64,000 bases of DNA from Bretschneidera sinensis (GCA_023935145.1 CM043697.1:44164501-44228500), one strand, 5' to 3'. Shown: positions 9,877 through 24,390, numbered from the stretch's first letter. Notes: a model not told the origin generated them from the sequence alone. Numbers and translations are program-made.

Positions 9877-10713
9877 CAGAGTTTTGAAAGGCGATTTTGG
9901 GGCGTGCGCCTCGGGGCGTTTTCGGGCAAAATCGCCTCAGGGCGTGAATGTTGGGGCGGGAGTACTCTTGGGCGTTCACTTTTCAGGTCGGGTGTTCGAT
10001 CGGACGTGAGGGGTACGCCCCATACGCCGCCCGGGGCATCTGGGTGTACGCCCAGTGGTATTTTTTTCCTTCTGCAACTCAAAATAAATTCAAGTTCAAT
10101 ATATACCTGTTTCAACCCAAAAACAGGGATGCTCTCAAAGCAAGCGTACGCTGTGGCTCTTGCACATCCCACGTATCCTCTACCTGCATCCACAGCTTTG
10201 CCCCCTGGCACCTTTATACTCGACATCCAAGCCCTCTGGCACCTTGGCTCCTACGATGGTGACTTTTGCGACAAAAATCAGGAGATTGGCTTCAATATCG
10301 AGAGAAAGCAAGGGTAGTTTGATCATATAGTTGAAATAAAGGAAGAGAAGGAAGATGAATGGAGAGGGGAAAGTAGCTCGAATGAGAGAGAGGATTCTAT
10401 TTATATTTTTAACCAAATTAGATTATACATTTTTTCCTATTAATTATTTATTTATTTATTAAACTGAGGTTAACGTGTGTTTGTGAAATATTTTGATATA
10501 TATTCATTTATAGGTAATAAGTTAGTAAAGTTTATTGATAATTTATTTATTTATATTATTTCAATTTTTTAATATTTTTATAATTTAATTAATATTATTT
10601 TATTCAAAACGCCTCAACGTTTCAAAAGGCTTACGCCCCAACGCCTCGGGGCTTACGCCTCGCCTCATTGAGATAAAACGCCTTGCTCAATGCCCCTACC
10701 TCTGAAAACAATG
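9877..10713. mobile_element. Non-autonomous hAT-like element with 8-bp TSD
   Basis: Flanked by perfect 8-bp direct repeats CTTGTTAC (9869-9876 and 10714-10721). The ends are CAGAGTTTTG and, inverted, CATTGTTTTC, fitting the hAT CA-n-n-G terminal pattern. Subterminal regions are unusually GC-rich for the area and full of GGCG/CGCC words (GGGGCGTGCGCCTCGGGGCG; GCCTCGGGGCTTACGCCTCG) that can fold together. There is no transposase; open frames inside are incidental. Confidence 0.75.
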
Positions 10714-10721
10714 CTTGTTAC

Positions 10722-12337
10722 GTGTTCATAGATGATACAGTTCCTAAAATTTTATTTTTATTTTTGCGTATGAGTGATTACGGCTTTGTCATTCGTTCTG
10801 CTACGTACTCGTCATTAATACTGTCACGTATCATCCGATCATTAGAAAAAGAGTCATCAACATATCACTAAGTTACTGGATAATGAATTTATTTACTACA
10901 TCCCTAATGATACTCTAAAACTTTAGCATTAATGTGGTGGAAAATAAAACTGAGTTGCTAAGTAAGTTTAAAAATAATATCATTCATCCCATTCTCATAT
11001 GCAATTGCCGGTCCTTGCTTGCCCAACAATTCTGCAAGTACGACCAATGTGATCCCGATAGAGGCCTTTGCATTGGGCAAACTTTAAGGATTTTTTTTAC
11101 TTTACTACAATAACTTTATTTATGTAGTGGAAAATAAAAATAATGTTGTTCCATCTCTTAACTATATAAGATATTATTGTAAAGTACATTATATTTATAT
11201 TTTATTTTTTAAAAATAATAAATAATTTAAGATATTTATTATTAAAAAATGACTGTAAGAGAGAGGAATAATATTTTTTCTTGACATGCCAAAAATACCT
11301 GTCTTTCAGCCTAAAACATTGGGGTTCGTGCGTAACATATCCTATCGTCTAGGTCTTGGTGTCGTTGATATGAGATCTCCCTGGTGGTATTTTATTAGTC
11401 ACATGGTATATTAAGATTGTTTTATTGCACGTTTTTTAAGGCAAACTGCCGAGACTCACTTGTCTGCTTTTGCTAATAGCCACCATTTATGTCATTTTGG
11501 CCGATAAATGTTTTATTCTCTCATTTCTCTTATAAATAAATGATTTCTCCTCCCTTCTCAAGACACAAAAACACAAAATCATATTCTCTATTTTTTATTT
11601 TAACCATAGCAAATAGGTTTCATTTTAATAAATTATCTTTTTGAACGGAGCGAATTTGAGCTTTCAATCTAAGCCTTTGTATTTTTTGGTGCAGAATTGC
11701 GAATGGCACAGTAATTGAACCTTGAAAAATAGACCGTCACTCCTTGTTGCACTGAGTCATCGACTCCAAGAGACACGATTCTTAAAGACAATAAGCTTAC
11801 ATATCTTTATCATGATAAATATATATGTTTTTTATTTTATTTTATTTTTTAATTTTTATAATACAAATATCATATGTTTCTCAAAAATTATTTTTTTTTA
11901 AAAAGTTTATTTAAAAAATACACAAAAAAATTATATTGAAGATTAACAATACACGTCAAATGCAAAACATAACTTATAAGAAAGTTTTATCAAGGGAACA
12001 TATCACAAACATTTTGAATTATTCCTGAAAGAAGAAGCCTAATTTTACTAAAACCATTAACTCTATATTTAGCTGAAAAACTACTATCCCCGTAAAAGAA
12101 AAATATAATATAAATCGAAAGAAGAAGAGATAGAAATGTCCATACTCTCATAACTTTATAATTTTTTTCATTTTAATTCATTGTAAAGGTCATTTTATAA
12201 AAGTTAACATTATCATTTTATCAAGTCTATCATAAATAAACAGAAAACGTTTAGTTAAAGTTGATCAAATGATATCGATCTTATTTTTCAAAATATGAGG
12301 GGATACGTGTAGTTCTTATGAAATCTCATGAGGTTTA
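10722..12337. other. AT-rich intergenic region
   Basis: Nothing recognised apart from simple AT-rich tracts and short unremarkable open frames. Confidence 0.6.
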
Positions 12338-12960
12338 TGTTGATGCTCGAAATATGTTGCTGAACTGGAGGTTGATGCTTCAATGCCTACATAAGGGAAT
12401 ATGAGTGAACTAGGGGATCACCATAGAGGAAAAAGGTGGGTGATTCCTCTGGGACACTCCGACGCTTTTGTTAACACAAGGTTTTGAATAAATGGAGAGA
12501 GATATGATCAGTGATCTAGTGATGAGTTCGTAAAAACTGAACATGGGGTGGGCTTGCATACCTGTGACTTTTTATAGCGTTCTGGAGGTGAGGTTCCCCA
12601 CGTGGTAGGGATGGTGCGATCTCAGAGATCTCATCCTCAGTCGAAATGTCCAATCGTGTGTCTAGGGACAGTTGTAATCCTTGTAATCAAGCTTACATGC
12701 ATTTGCGAAGAGTCCGAGAGTGGTGGCGACTACCCACAGTCTTGTCCACGTGTCACTGTGTTGTTGGATGAAAATTATCTACGTGCCGTCATGCTATTGG
12801 GTAAGAACCGCCTATGTGTCGTTAGCTTATTGGTTGAGAATCGTCCATGTTTCGTTGCATTGTTGGACGGAGGGATTATCCACGTGTCGCCATGTTATTA
12901 GTGAGTGCGTTTATTGGCTGCATCAGCTTATATGCATTTTTCTCTTGCTTTTTTATACAG
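12338..12960 (-). repeat. Degenerate LTR or LTR fragment, minus orientation
   Basis: On the minus strand: a set of ~34-bp repeats with CACGTG-like cores (12746-12900), a TATA box CTATAAAAAG (complement of 12569-12577), a CTCTCTCCATTTATTC leader and AAGCGTCGGAGTGTCC. This U3-TATA-leader-GTCGGAG order is typical of plant Ty3/gypsy LTRs. Ends and TSD are not clear, and no internal region is attached. It is homologous to 9553-9795 over the R-U5 part. Confidence 0.55.
12746..12900. repeat. Five degenerate ~33-35-bp repeats with ACGTG cores
   Basis: Units start near 12746, 12779, 12812, 12845 and 12880, with CCACGTGTC, CTACGTGCC, CTATGTGTC, CCATGTTTC and CCACGTGTC, each followed by a TATTGG/TGTTGG block. 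CACGTG is the G-box core bound by plant bZIP/bHLH factors. The repeats lie in what would be U3 of the LTR-like fragment. Confidence 0.65.
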
Positions 12961-14503
12961 AGTCGACATGAATGTGAAATAAATAAATTATACTCATTCG
13001 ACAAATTTGGTATAAGAAATCGAATAATGCAAGATAGAATTGTGATTATATAAATCGTGGCCTCCAAATATTATGAAAAAAAGGGAATAAATGTAGTATT
13101 ACTTATGAATGAGGGTATTGTCGTATTTTCAGTGCAGACAAATCTCAATGCTGAGGCCAGAAGTAAGGAAGAGAGAGCCATCTGTTGGAATTGGAGATCG
13201 AGAGGAGCGGACCATACTAAATCCTGCGTGGACCTATGTTGGTATTGGTCTTCCGTTGTGAAGGCATCGAAATGTTGTACTAAGCAACGGTAGACCATGA
13301 TAATTACCTTGTTTGGATTCGTTAAGAATTATCAAAAAATTAATTAAATTAAATTAAATTAAATCAAGATTAATTAATTTTTTAATTATTATTTAATAAA
13401 ATTTAAAAACGTTTGATTTATTACATTTTTGATTAATTTTAAAAATAAATTTTAATTTAAAATTGATTTTAAACTTGACTCTAACAGCATCAATGACATA
13501 GATCACAGTATGAGCCCACACCAGCATGGCCCTTTCAAAATGCCCAATCAGCAGTTGGTATCTCCCTCCAAAAAGCTACTATTCGAATTTCAAATAGCCA
13601 TGGCCGTTATACAATGCAGGTCCATTTGATCGTTACCTCTATCTTTTCATCTCTTTGAGCTTTTCTGTCATCATCTTTTCATTCTTTTGTACTCTCTTAA
13701 GTCCGAATACTTTTCTCACTCTTTTCTAGTTACTTTTGTTTTAGATGTGACATTGCTCCATCAGTCCTTTCTATAGAAGGAAGAAAGGAAGGAAGGAAAG
13801 GAGGAGGAGAAATTACAAAGTGAGCTTCTAATTGGGTGAGTCAAGTCAGGACTTGAGCCCAAGAATAGACAACAATTTTGGTCTAGCTCTTATATGTCAA
13901 CTGTCAATCAAATATGAGCACAAATAAAAAATAAAAGTGAATCGATTATAATATTTAGATGTTTCTATATTTTCAGTTTCTATTTACCATAAAGCAAGAA
14001 TTTTGCTTGGTTTTTGTTCTTTGAAATAGGGTGAACAATCTGCAGGGGTAAAACCGGACAAAATTGAAAAATAGTCGCGCCGTTTAAGTTAAAAGCAATG
14101 TATCATCAGCTTGGGATGCTTTCTCAATTTTTTAATTTAACACAAATGATTGACAGAGAAGAGGCCGCGTCTCGGTTCCTAGGTAGTAACCATGGAGCTG
14201 GTTCCATCAGATCGAAACAAATTTATTTTTGGTAAAATAGTATTTTTATCTTTTTGAAACTTGCTATTTGGACAATAACAATTGTTGCTATAATAAATTG
14301 TCAGGAAAAATCACAAACAATTTTTTTTTTGGAAATAAACAACAATTTCTGATGATTAAAATATCTGTATTTTGTTGAATGAATGTGGCATCATTAATGT
14401 GAAATTTTTTCTTTGAAACACTAATCCCTTGATCATTTGAGAGAAGTCAAAACCTTGTACATCAGTGGTTTGACGTGATAATAACTTATTTAGGAATGGT
14501 AGC
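12961..14503. other. AT-rich intergenic region
   Basis: No gene recognised. Short open frames near 13057-13298 overlap on both strands and match nothing I know. There is a polypurine stretch near 13780-13805. Confidence 0.55.
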
Positions 14504-14510
14504 ATAGTAT

Positions 14511-14826
14511 AATATTAAGGGAAAAAAATAAATTTGTTTTCGAGATTTTACCGTTATATGTATTTGACTTTTAATTTTTAATAAGTATCAATTTATTTAT
14601 GAACGTTTTTTTGATTTAATTGAATTTTTTTTTCTTTTCAGATCTATTTATTGAAATTAGTGTAGGATAATGGGAATGAATGACAAATAATTTATGGATT
14701 TAGACGGAATGTTTAATTGAGATGAAACAGAATATTTAAGGTAATTTGACACTCATTACAAATTAAAAATCAAATAAACACAATATTGAAACCTCGAGAA
14801 TAAATTTGTTTTTTTCTCTAATATTT
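14511..14826. mobile_element. Foldback MITE, ~75-bp inverted ends
   Basis: The left end AATATTAAGGGAAAAAAATA and the right end, reverse-complemented, AATATTAGAGAAAAAAACAA stay similar (about 80% by eye) for some 75 bp, through CGAGATTT/CGAGGTTT and GACTTTTAAT/GATTTTTAAT. The total is about 316 bp with no coding capacity. A 5-bp repeat ATAGT flanks it at 14504-14508 and 14830-14834 if a few extra bases are included, so the TSD is uncertain. Confidence 0.65.
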
Positions 14827-14954
14827 TTTATAGTCAAAAGAAAAAAAAAGTAACAATCCAAATCGAATTCACATTAATTTTAATTTTCAAAGAAAAATAA
14901 TTTATTTTTTTTGCCCTTTTGTTAAGATCAAATGCCAAAGAAAAAGAAATATTA

Positions 14955-15350
14955 AAATTAAAGGTACTTTGAATTCCTAAAATTTATGAAGTGTATCAAA
15001 TTAATCTTTGATATTTCAAATTGATCAATGCCATTCCCTGAACTTTAAATAAGCAGTACTGCAATGTGGTCTTGATCTCTGACATCATTAAACATTTTAA
15101 ACATAAATTCATCACGTGATCTTCACTTGTGCAGCAGAGACACAAGTTTTTAGTATCGCAGAAAAAATTATTGCACACATGACAGTCATGTGATCGACAA
15201 ATTTGTGATGATTTTATGTTAATGGTGTTATAGAGGTAAAGACCACGTTATTGCACTGGTTAAAATTTAGAGATAAAATAAAAATTAATCAAATTGAAAC
15301 ATTATGTACTAATTTGATACACAATGTAAATTTCAAAGACTAAAATAATG
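14955..15350. mobile_element. Foldback MITE, ~130-bp inverted ends
   Basis: The left arm runs from TACTTTGAATTCC through GTGTATCAAATTAATCTTTG and GCAATGTGGTCTTGAT. The reverse complement of the right arm runs through GTGTATCAAATTAGTACATA and GCAATAACGTGGTCTTTACC. The arms are about 130 bp and moderately diverged, with a short centre. No TSD was fixed. Confidence 0.6.
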
Positions 15351-15639
15351 TTTTTAATTTACCCAAAATATTAACAGGAAGAGTAAATTAGAAGTAAGTT
15401 TCAAAGTGCAGTTTGCTTGTCCAGATAAGAAACTTGGAAAACAAACCAACTAAGACATGGAACAACGGTTTGACTTGGTAGCTCAATTGAACTGCTCAAC
15501 AGCTTGAATCAACAAAATATTTTATTGGAGAGACATTCTGGCCCAGCAAAAGGCGATGCATATTCGAATATAAATGAGAATTAGTTGATGAGATCATTCA
15601 CGGACTTTTTCCTTTTCATATACTATGATCTATTATGGT

Positions 15640-15795
15640 TTCCTAAGAGTTATTACAGAATTGAGAAAGTCTACTAGTAATTATAAAAAAATTGAATAAA
15701 AATTATATCAAAAATTTAAATATCAAAGTTACTACTTAATTTCTCTATAATTACTAGAGATTTTCTTAATTTCATGGTAACTTCTACGAACTTGG
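15640..15795. mobile_element. Foldback element, ~60-bp inverted ends
   Basis: GAGAAAGTCTACTAGTAATTAT (left arm) matches the reverse complement of the right arm, AAGAAAATCTCTAGTAATTA, within a longer inverted similarity. AT-rich centre, no TSD fixed. Confidence 0.5.
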
Positions 15796-15799
15796 TTCT

Positions 15800-18700
15800 A
15801 TAATATCATCACTTAAAATATACTCTCCAATAGAAGATCTACACACGACCACTCTTAATGGTATTAAAGTAATTGCACACCCTAAAAATAAAAGACCGCG
15901 TATCAAATAACATAGCTCAATTTTCCATACTTTACTTCAGGGCGAAATAGTAAGTTCATCATGGAGGGTCACATTATTGTTTTTCATTTGGTTAAGATTT
16001 AAAACTTTATATAAATCTCACATTATTTCAAATGCATTATTCATTGAAAAGTTTTTGTCTAATACAGTTCCATGAAGATACATAATAGAAGAGTTCATCT
16101 AACCATTAAATGGAAAGAGAAGAGAAAAAAAATTATTTTCATTTAAAGATGAGATGAATCATTATGTCATATATTTTTTATAAATCCGAACTAAACATTC
16201 TCAAAATATTTTACTCTCTATTTTTTTTTAAATTATCTGTTGAATTAAATATCGAATGATTCTTTCGATAAACAAAATTCTGAATGATTTTCTTTTCAAA
16301 AACTTCAGATTTAGTTAACGTGGATTAAACTTAAAGAAAACGATCAGGATTGACTAGGTATACCTTACCTCTTTTCAACCTCAATAACCAAAAACACTGA
16401 TGAATACACCACCAAAGTATATTTTGATGAATCTTGTCTCTATAGCTACGTTAGTCCACTTTCTTCTTGGTGCACTTAGCTGAACTCATAAAGTCTTATT
16501 ACTTTTGAGGAATTGTTGGGTAGTTTGGCTTGGCTTACGGCGAATCGTGATGAGGTGCTCTTCACGATCATCGACATGATTAGGGCTTTACAAGGTTTTA
16601 ATATTATTATCCAGATTCCAAGGTTCTTTGTTCCTGCAGCATTTGCGTGTGATGGTAGAATGGAGACAACACAGCACGTTAGTTTTCCATTATGTATTAT
16701 TGTTTGGAGGACACTAACCTTTATGTCTAATTACGCGCTTACAGCTAATCATGCTTTGAAAAATCTAATGTCTCTCGTTGTATTTGTGATGCTGTAACTA
16801 TTTTATTAGTGTCGGTGTGGAAAACAATGATGTTGAGTTGAAAATTTAGAATTTTAAGGTTGGTGTATTTTGAATTTTTAATAATGTTTTAAAAAATAAG
16901 TTTATTACGTATTTAAAATGATATGATTTTTGAAATTTTATTTTTTTGAAAGGTCTTATTATGTATTTAAAAAGGACACAATCTTTAAAATTTTACTTTC
17001 ATCTTTATATGTGTAAAAAATTTATAAATAATTATAATTTTATTATTTACCCTGTTATGTATTTGTTATTTATGCAACCATGTATCATTCGAATATTAAA
17101 AAGAGAGATATTAACGCAATTACTGGTCATTATAATCAATTTATAATGTCCATGATGCTTTAATTTTTTGAAACTGTAGAACAACCTTAAGCAGCCATGT
17201 GCTGTGGCGGCGAACATTGGCTGAAGTCATGGTCAGCGAGCTAATGATTGTCCGAAACTTCGCTGGTTTTTTTCGCTTTGTTTACATAATGATGAGTTTT
17301 GACTTATATGGATGTTGTTTAATTTATCCGCAAGCAAATTTAAATTAATTTATTTAAATTTAATCAAAATATTTATTATAATATATTAATATAATAATTA
17401 TTTTTGAGTTATTCCCTGCCCCCAATATTTTAAAACAAGAAAAAATTTCTAATAAAATAAGTGTACCACATAAGTTGTGTTGTATAAAAAATAATCATCG
17501 ACTTATTAGTCTGTCAAATATATTTAATAAAAGAATACTCTTTTGAAAACGGGCCAAACTTAAAAATTGAGAAAATAAATTCGATCGATTATGTTTTGTC
17601 TATATATATATATTATTAATTTAATATATTTATTAAAATTTTGTGAGTGATTTTGCATCATTATTTTTTTATTAATAGTATTTTTTGCTGTTTTAAAAAA
17701 TTGATAGGACAAAAATATCTGTTTTATTTATTTTTTTACATAATAATTGTTTTTGTGTTAACTCTAAATAGGGGAAAAAAGTGAAAAATTTGGACCGACG
17801 GAGGGGTTTAGGCTTGATCGAAGTTTTTAAGACCGAACTTGAACAAAAATTGAGATTTAAACCCAACCCGATCTGGGGTTTGATCACCTTGTACGTCAGA
17901 AAATCAAAGTTTAATTAAATAGTTGATGTGGTTTGGACTTATTTTATTTTGAATCTTGAAGATTAACCTCTCATATATATTGGATGTCGTGGCTGTTAAT
18001 CCAACCACCTAACATGCAGTGGACGCTTCCTCTTTGTCAAATGTTCACACATACAGAGCTGATTAATAAGTTGTGTAAGGGATGTTTTCATTTAATTAAA
18101 TGTTTGACTAGGAAAATTAAAAACAAGGTTTAATTAGGATAATAATCATACAGTACTACCATACTTGACGCTTGTTGCCTTATCACAATTAAACATTATT
18201 CAATATTATTGGAATATTATTTTTTTCTCTTACATGTATGTGAGATCAATTCATTAATTTTTTTTATGGAGCTCACATGAATGTGAGAAGAAATAATAAT
18301 GTTCTAGGAGTATTGAACAATGTTGGAATCTGGCACCTAATCCACAATTGCACAATAAAAAAAAAAAATAAAGACAAGAATTTTAATGTAGTTTGATACC
18401 TTTTGTTTACGTTCACATGATAATCAACCTATTATTAATTCTCAACTACATAACTGTATAATTTCTCTAACCAAAATTGTATTAAAACACTATTAGCAAC
18501 TTTTGAATGGAGGAAATATACAAAAACTTACTACTCCACCGTACAAAATTGTGTGAAATTTTTTCTCAATCTCACAACCCAAACCTTAATCCCTGTAAAA
18601 CCCTCATTTACAAGTTGTACTAGTGTTTGGTTTGTTATACTCTATGTCTGACCAACTATTCTTACTTAAGGAATAGAGTGTGAGACTAATTTTCTTTATG

Positions 18701-18820
18701 CTCATATTTATAATAACTAGTACCAACATCTTTTTGGCATATAAACGATATGATATTAGAACTATTTACAGTAGCACTTCTCTCCGATGAGGGATTTGAA
18801 GAGTATTCCAACAAATTTTT
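15800..18820. other. AT-rich intergenic region
   Basis: No gene recognised. The largest open frames (16513-16797 and 17693-17887) have no family signature and AT-rich codon use. Nothing else firm was seen. Confidence 0.55.
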
Positions 18821-18824
18821 CTTT

Positions 18825-19280
18825 CGACTCAAATCTCCAAACACTTATATCCTTGTATCGAGTTTGCCTCTACCCGATAAAAAACTTCATGTTTTAATTG
18901 AGCCTTCAATATTATTTAATCAGATTTTAGGTTTAATCCCAATCAACAGTTTCTTACGTTACAACATAAATCAAATGCCTATTAATATCATTGACCATCA
19001 TTTGATAGTAATACGCAATTAAAATAATTTCTCACACCACGCAAGATTAAACTCTCTCAAATCCTCAAATATTTTGATCTAAGTGCCGAGTTTGCCTTTA
19101 CCTGATCAAAAACTTCATGTTTTAATCGGACTTTTAATTCTGCTTAATCAGATTTTGAGTTTAATCTAACAAATAGTTTCTTACATCACATCATAAATCA
19201 AATGCCCATTAATCTCTTTGAACATCATATGATAATAATATGCAATTAAAATAATTTCTCACAGCACCCAAGATCAAATG
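18825..19280. repeat. Direct duplication (~228-bp unit, two copies)
   Basis: Copies start near 18825 and 19051. Blocks such as GAGTTTGCCT, AAAACTTCATGTTTTAAT, AGTTTCTTAC and CAATTAAAATAATTTCTCAC recur at a 227-228-bp offset. The copies are diverged. The duplication ends ~200 bp upstream of the peroxidase TATA box, so it lies in its distal promoter. Confidence 0.75.
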
Positions 19281-19484
19281 CCAATTAAAAGACTGCCTAT
19301 CTCATTAATTTCTACTGTATTCTTTACTTAAATCCTCTGCCGGTTGTTTAAATAAATATATATACTTATCCCATAGAACAATTTGATTAATATGTGCTTC
19401 TATTTATTTAATGAATTTCTATCTCTCTAATAAATTATACAATGCTTAACTGGATCTTAGCTAATAAAGATGTCAATACCCATG

Positions 19485-19491
19485 TATAAAA
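19485..19491 (+). promoter_or_regulatory. TATA box of the peroxidase gene
   Basis: TATAAAA lies 120 bp upstream of the ATG at 19611, a usual distance allowing for a ~90-nt 5' UTR. Confidence 0.6.
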
Positions 19492-19610
19492 GGAAGTGCT
19501 TCTTGGGCTAAGTATTGCATTGTGGCTTAGTGACTTGTAAAAGCAAATATTAATAATTTGTTGCTTAAACGAAGCAAATTGAGATTAATTGACTTAAAAA
19601 GATTTCACAA

Positions 19611-21965
<2,355 letters not shown>

Positions 21966-22481
21966 ATTGTTTTTTTTTATTTGTTAAACAAAATTCTTAG
22001 TATGTCTTGGTTAATTAATTTGATGTAATAACGCTTGATCTAGGATTTCTGTGGGCTTGTGGGTTTGTTATGATCATTTGTTCTGTATTTGTTTCATCAA
22101 CTTCAAAAAAACAAGTAATCCAACAACCGGAAACACTCAATTTTTTTGATGGAAAAAAGCAATACCTACACCAATAATATTTGTGCTTCGTAGACGAAAA
22201 AAAGCAATACCTACACCACGGTGTATAAAGGTGTTGTACAATTGTTTAATAATTAATTATGATTTATGTGTAATAAACTTTGAATATTTTTATTATTATC
22301 ATTTTTATCCAAATTTTGAATCTTTATATTAATAACATGTTTGCCTTTAGAAACCTACTATTATTGTAAGAAATTACTTTTTATAAGAATATTGTATGAA
22401 ATTGTAAACATAATTTTTTCCGAAGAACCTCTTTTTCATTGTATGTAGTCAAAAAGGAAAAGGGGAGAGTTAATAATAATA
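21966..22481. other. Peroxidase 3' flank
   Basis: Contains the 3' UTR of the peroxidase and AT-rich sequence up to the target site of the large retrotransposon. A small direct repeat (AAAAAAGCAATACCTACACCA) occurs at about 22153 and 22198. Confidence 0.6.
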
Positions 22482-22486
22482 ATTAT
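22482..22486. repeat. Target-site duplication (left), ATTAT
   Basis: Identical to 35489-35493 on the other side of the element; 5 bp is standard for Ty3/gypsy integrases. Confidence 0.85.
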
Positions 22487-23239
22487 TGTTGATGCCGCTA
22501 ACTGTTGGTGTTGACGTGGCCTGGGTGAGGACGTGGCTTGGATGTTGGCGTGGCTTTGGTGAGGACGTGGCCTGACCCTGCATAGGTAACAGGGGTGAAC
22601 TGAAGACCCTTGGAAGGAAGGGAGGGGGAGACCTCTGAAGGCGCTCCGAAGCTTAAGTTAGCAAAGATTCGAAGGAGGAGCCGAGGGTTTGAAAGAGAAA
22701 CCGAGGGCTCAAGTAAATCAAGTGCAAGTGAAAAAGATTGAATGTGAATCCCCTGGTGAAGTTCATACCTTGGCCCATTTATAGTCGTCCGCCGGCGAAG
22801 AGGGTATGATTATAAGCCCAGGTAGGGGGCGCTGTAAGGCTTCTGCAGGCCGTAGGGTGGCTGTAAGACTGCAGTCGTAGGCGGCGTGGAACGGCTGCGG
22901 GCGTAGGCTGTCGTAGGGTGGTGTAAAACGGCGGCAGGGCGGTGAGCGTAGAGAGGGCCTAGGTGTAGGCTTGCTGGGTCGTCCTCCATTGGGCCGAAAA
23001 GTTGCTGGGCCGGAGTACGTTGGACTAGAGCGCCTACTGGGCCGATCATTAGGCCGGAGAATTTACTGATCCTGGGATATACTTGGGCTGGAAAGTCACT
23101 GGGCCAGAGTACGTTGGATTGGAACGCCTACTGGGCCGATCATTAGGCCGGAGAGTTTACTAGTCTTGGAATATACTTGGGTCGGAGCATTCTGCTGGGC
23201 CTGGAGCTTGTTTGGGCAGGAGTATTTTGGTCTATATCA
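22487..23239 (-). repeat. 3' LTR of the 13-kb Tat element
   Basis: Ends are TGTTGATGCC...TATATCA on the plus strand (canonical TG...CA on either strand). It has an internal duplication of ~95 bp (AGTACGTTGG at two places) and a run of GACGTGGC words near 22510-22570. It carries an extra 16-bp GTGAGGACGTGGCTTG block relative to the right LTR. Confidence 0.93.
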
Positions 23240-23282
23240 CAGGCCCCCCACTTCCTTGAGTACATTTATGTGCTTGAGGAAG
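23240..23282 (-). other. Polypurine tract and adjacent stem-loop
   Basis: Minus strand AAGTGGGGGGCCTG abuts the 3' LTR. It is preceded by a possible stem (plus-strand CTTCCTTGAG at 23251-23260 with CTTGAGGAAG at 23273-23282). The layout is the same as at 3322-3364. Confidence 0.75.
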
Positions 23283-23534
23283 TATTTTGTGGGATGGACT
23301 TTAATGAGACTAAGAATGTGCGTGGGAGCTGGATCGTCACTTTCGGGAGGCGAAAGGTCGTCTAGAGAGGCGAAAAATCATCTCGAAACCGTAAAGTCAA
23401 ACTTTTGTTTGAACGGCTATCCTTGGGAGTCGGATCGTTACTCTGGGGAGGTGAAAAGTCATCTCGAAATCGTAAAGTCTCATATTTTTCTGTTTTTTGC
23501 ATTTATTCCCCTCGCTGAACATGTTTTCCCTTCT

Positions 23535-24235
23535 TATAAAAAGGAGTCTCTGACACCTTTTGTTTTAAGGAGAAACGAGTTCAGTTTCTGAAGAGATTGT
23601 GAGAGAGATTCGACCTTACTTTCCAACAGATGAGTCATTGGCTTAGAAAATTCTGAGGGTATTGGTCTTAGAGAGGGAGGGGAGTTAGCAGTCTCTTGAG
23701 GGGTTTATGGAAGCCAAAGAGGAAGACGAGATCACTCTAGAGGAGGATCGTGGTTCAACGAATATGGACTTCTTCCTGACTTCAAGTGGAGATCAGGACC
23801 TTTTTCAGATTCTGAGTGGGGACACGGACCTCTTCTAGATTTCGAGTAGGAGCGGCGGAAGAGGTCGGGGCTGTGTTTCTGGATGGTGGGCTCCTTGGGC
23901 CTCGAGCTTATTGGAACTGAAGAAGAAGAGGGGAGGGGCTGGCCGGAGTACCACCGGTTCATTTGAAGCCAGGAGGGAGGGATGGCCTCTCCCTGATTCC
24001 AAGCGGTAGCGGATGAGGAGGCTCCCTAGGTCTGGGGGCTGCTGTAGGTGAGCACTTTCAGTCTCAAGCAAGAGGTTGCCCCAAAGAAGGCAAAGGGGCT
24101 GGGATAGCTCGTGTATTGGGCTGCTTAAAAAGCTTGGTGTTTCAGTTTTCCCTTTGTACTTCGAGGCCGTTAGGGCCATATTTTCCTTGTACTTTAAGGT
24201 CGTTAGTTGTAATCCTTTGGATTAATAAAATATCT
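23535..24235 (+). other. Possible second antisense transcription unit
   Basis: A TATAAAAA at 23535-23542 is followed by a purine-rich leader, a stretch with interrupted Glu/Asp-, Arg- and Gly-rich open frames, and a plant-like 3' end with AATAAA at 24224-24229 and T-rich flanks. It is plus strand, antisense to the element, and lies between the 3' LTR and the tandem array. No protein family is recognised and frames are broken. It could be a decayed duplicate or the leftover 3' exon of an antisense gene. Confidence 0.35.
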
Positions 24236-24390
24236 TTTCTTTCAATCTTTGTTTTCGCATGATATCCTTGCCTTTTACACTTGTATGAATTGATGTTGAT
24301 TTTGGGGAAATCTGGGAGGAGTTTCGAATGCTTGTACTAGGAGCGGCCTTGGCAGAATGTTTGTAAAACGCCTGAACCTTAGAGAATAAG

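Noticed and set aside
16513..16797. 94-aa ORF as a gene
   Set aside because: No recognised motif, AT-rich surroundings, no splice or promoter context.
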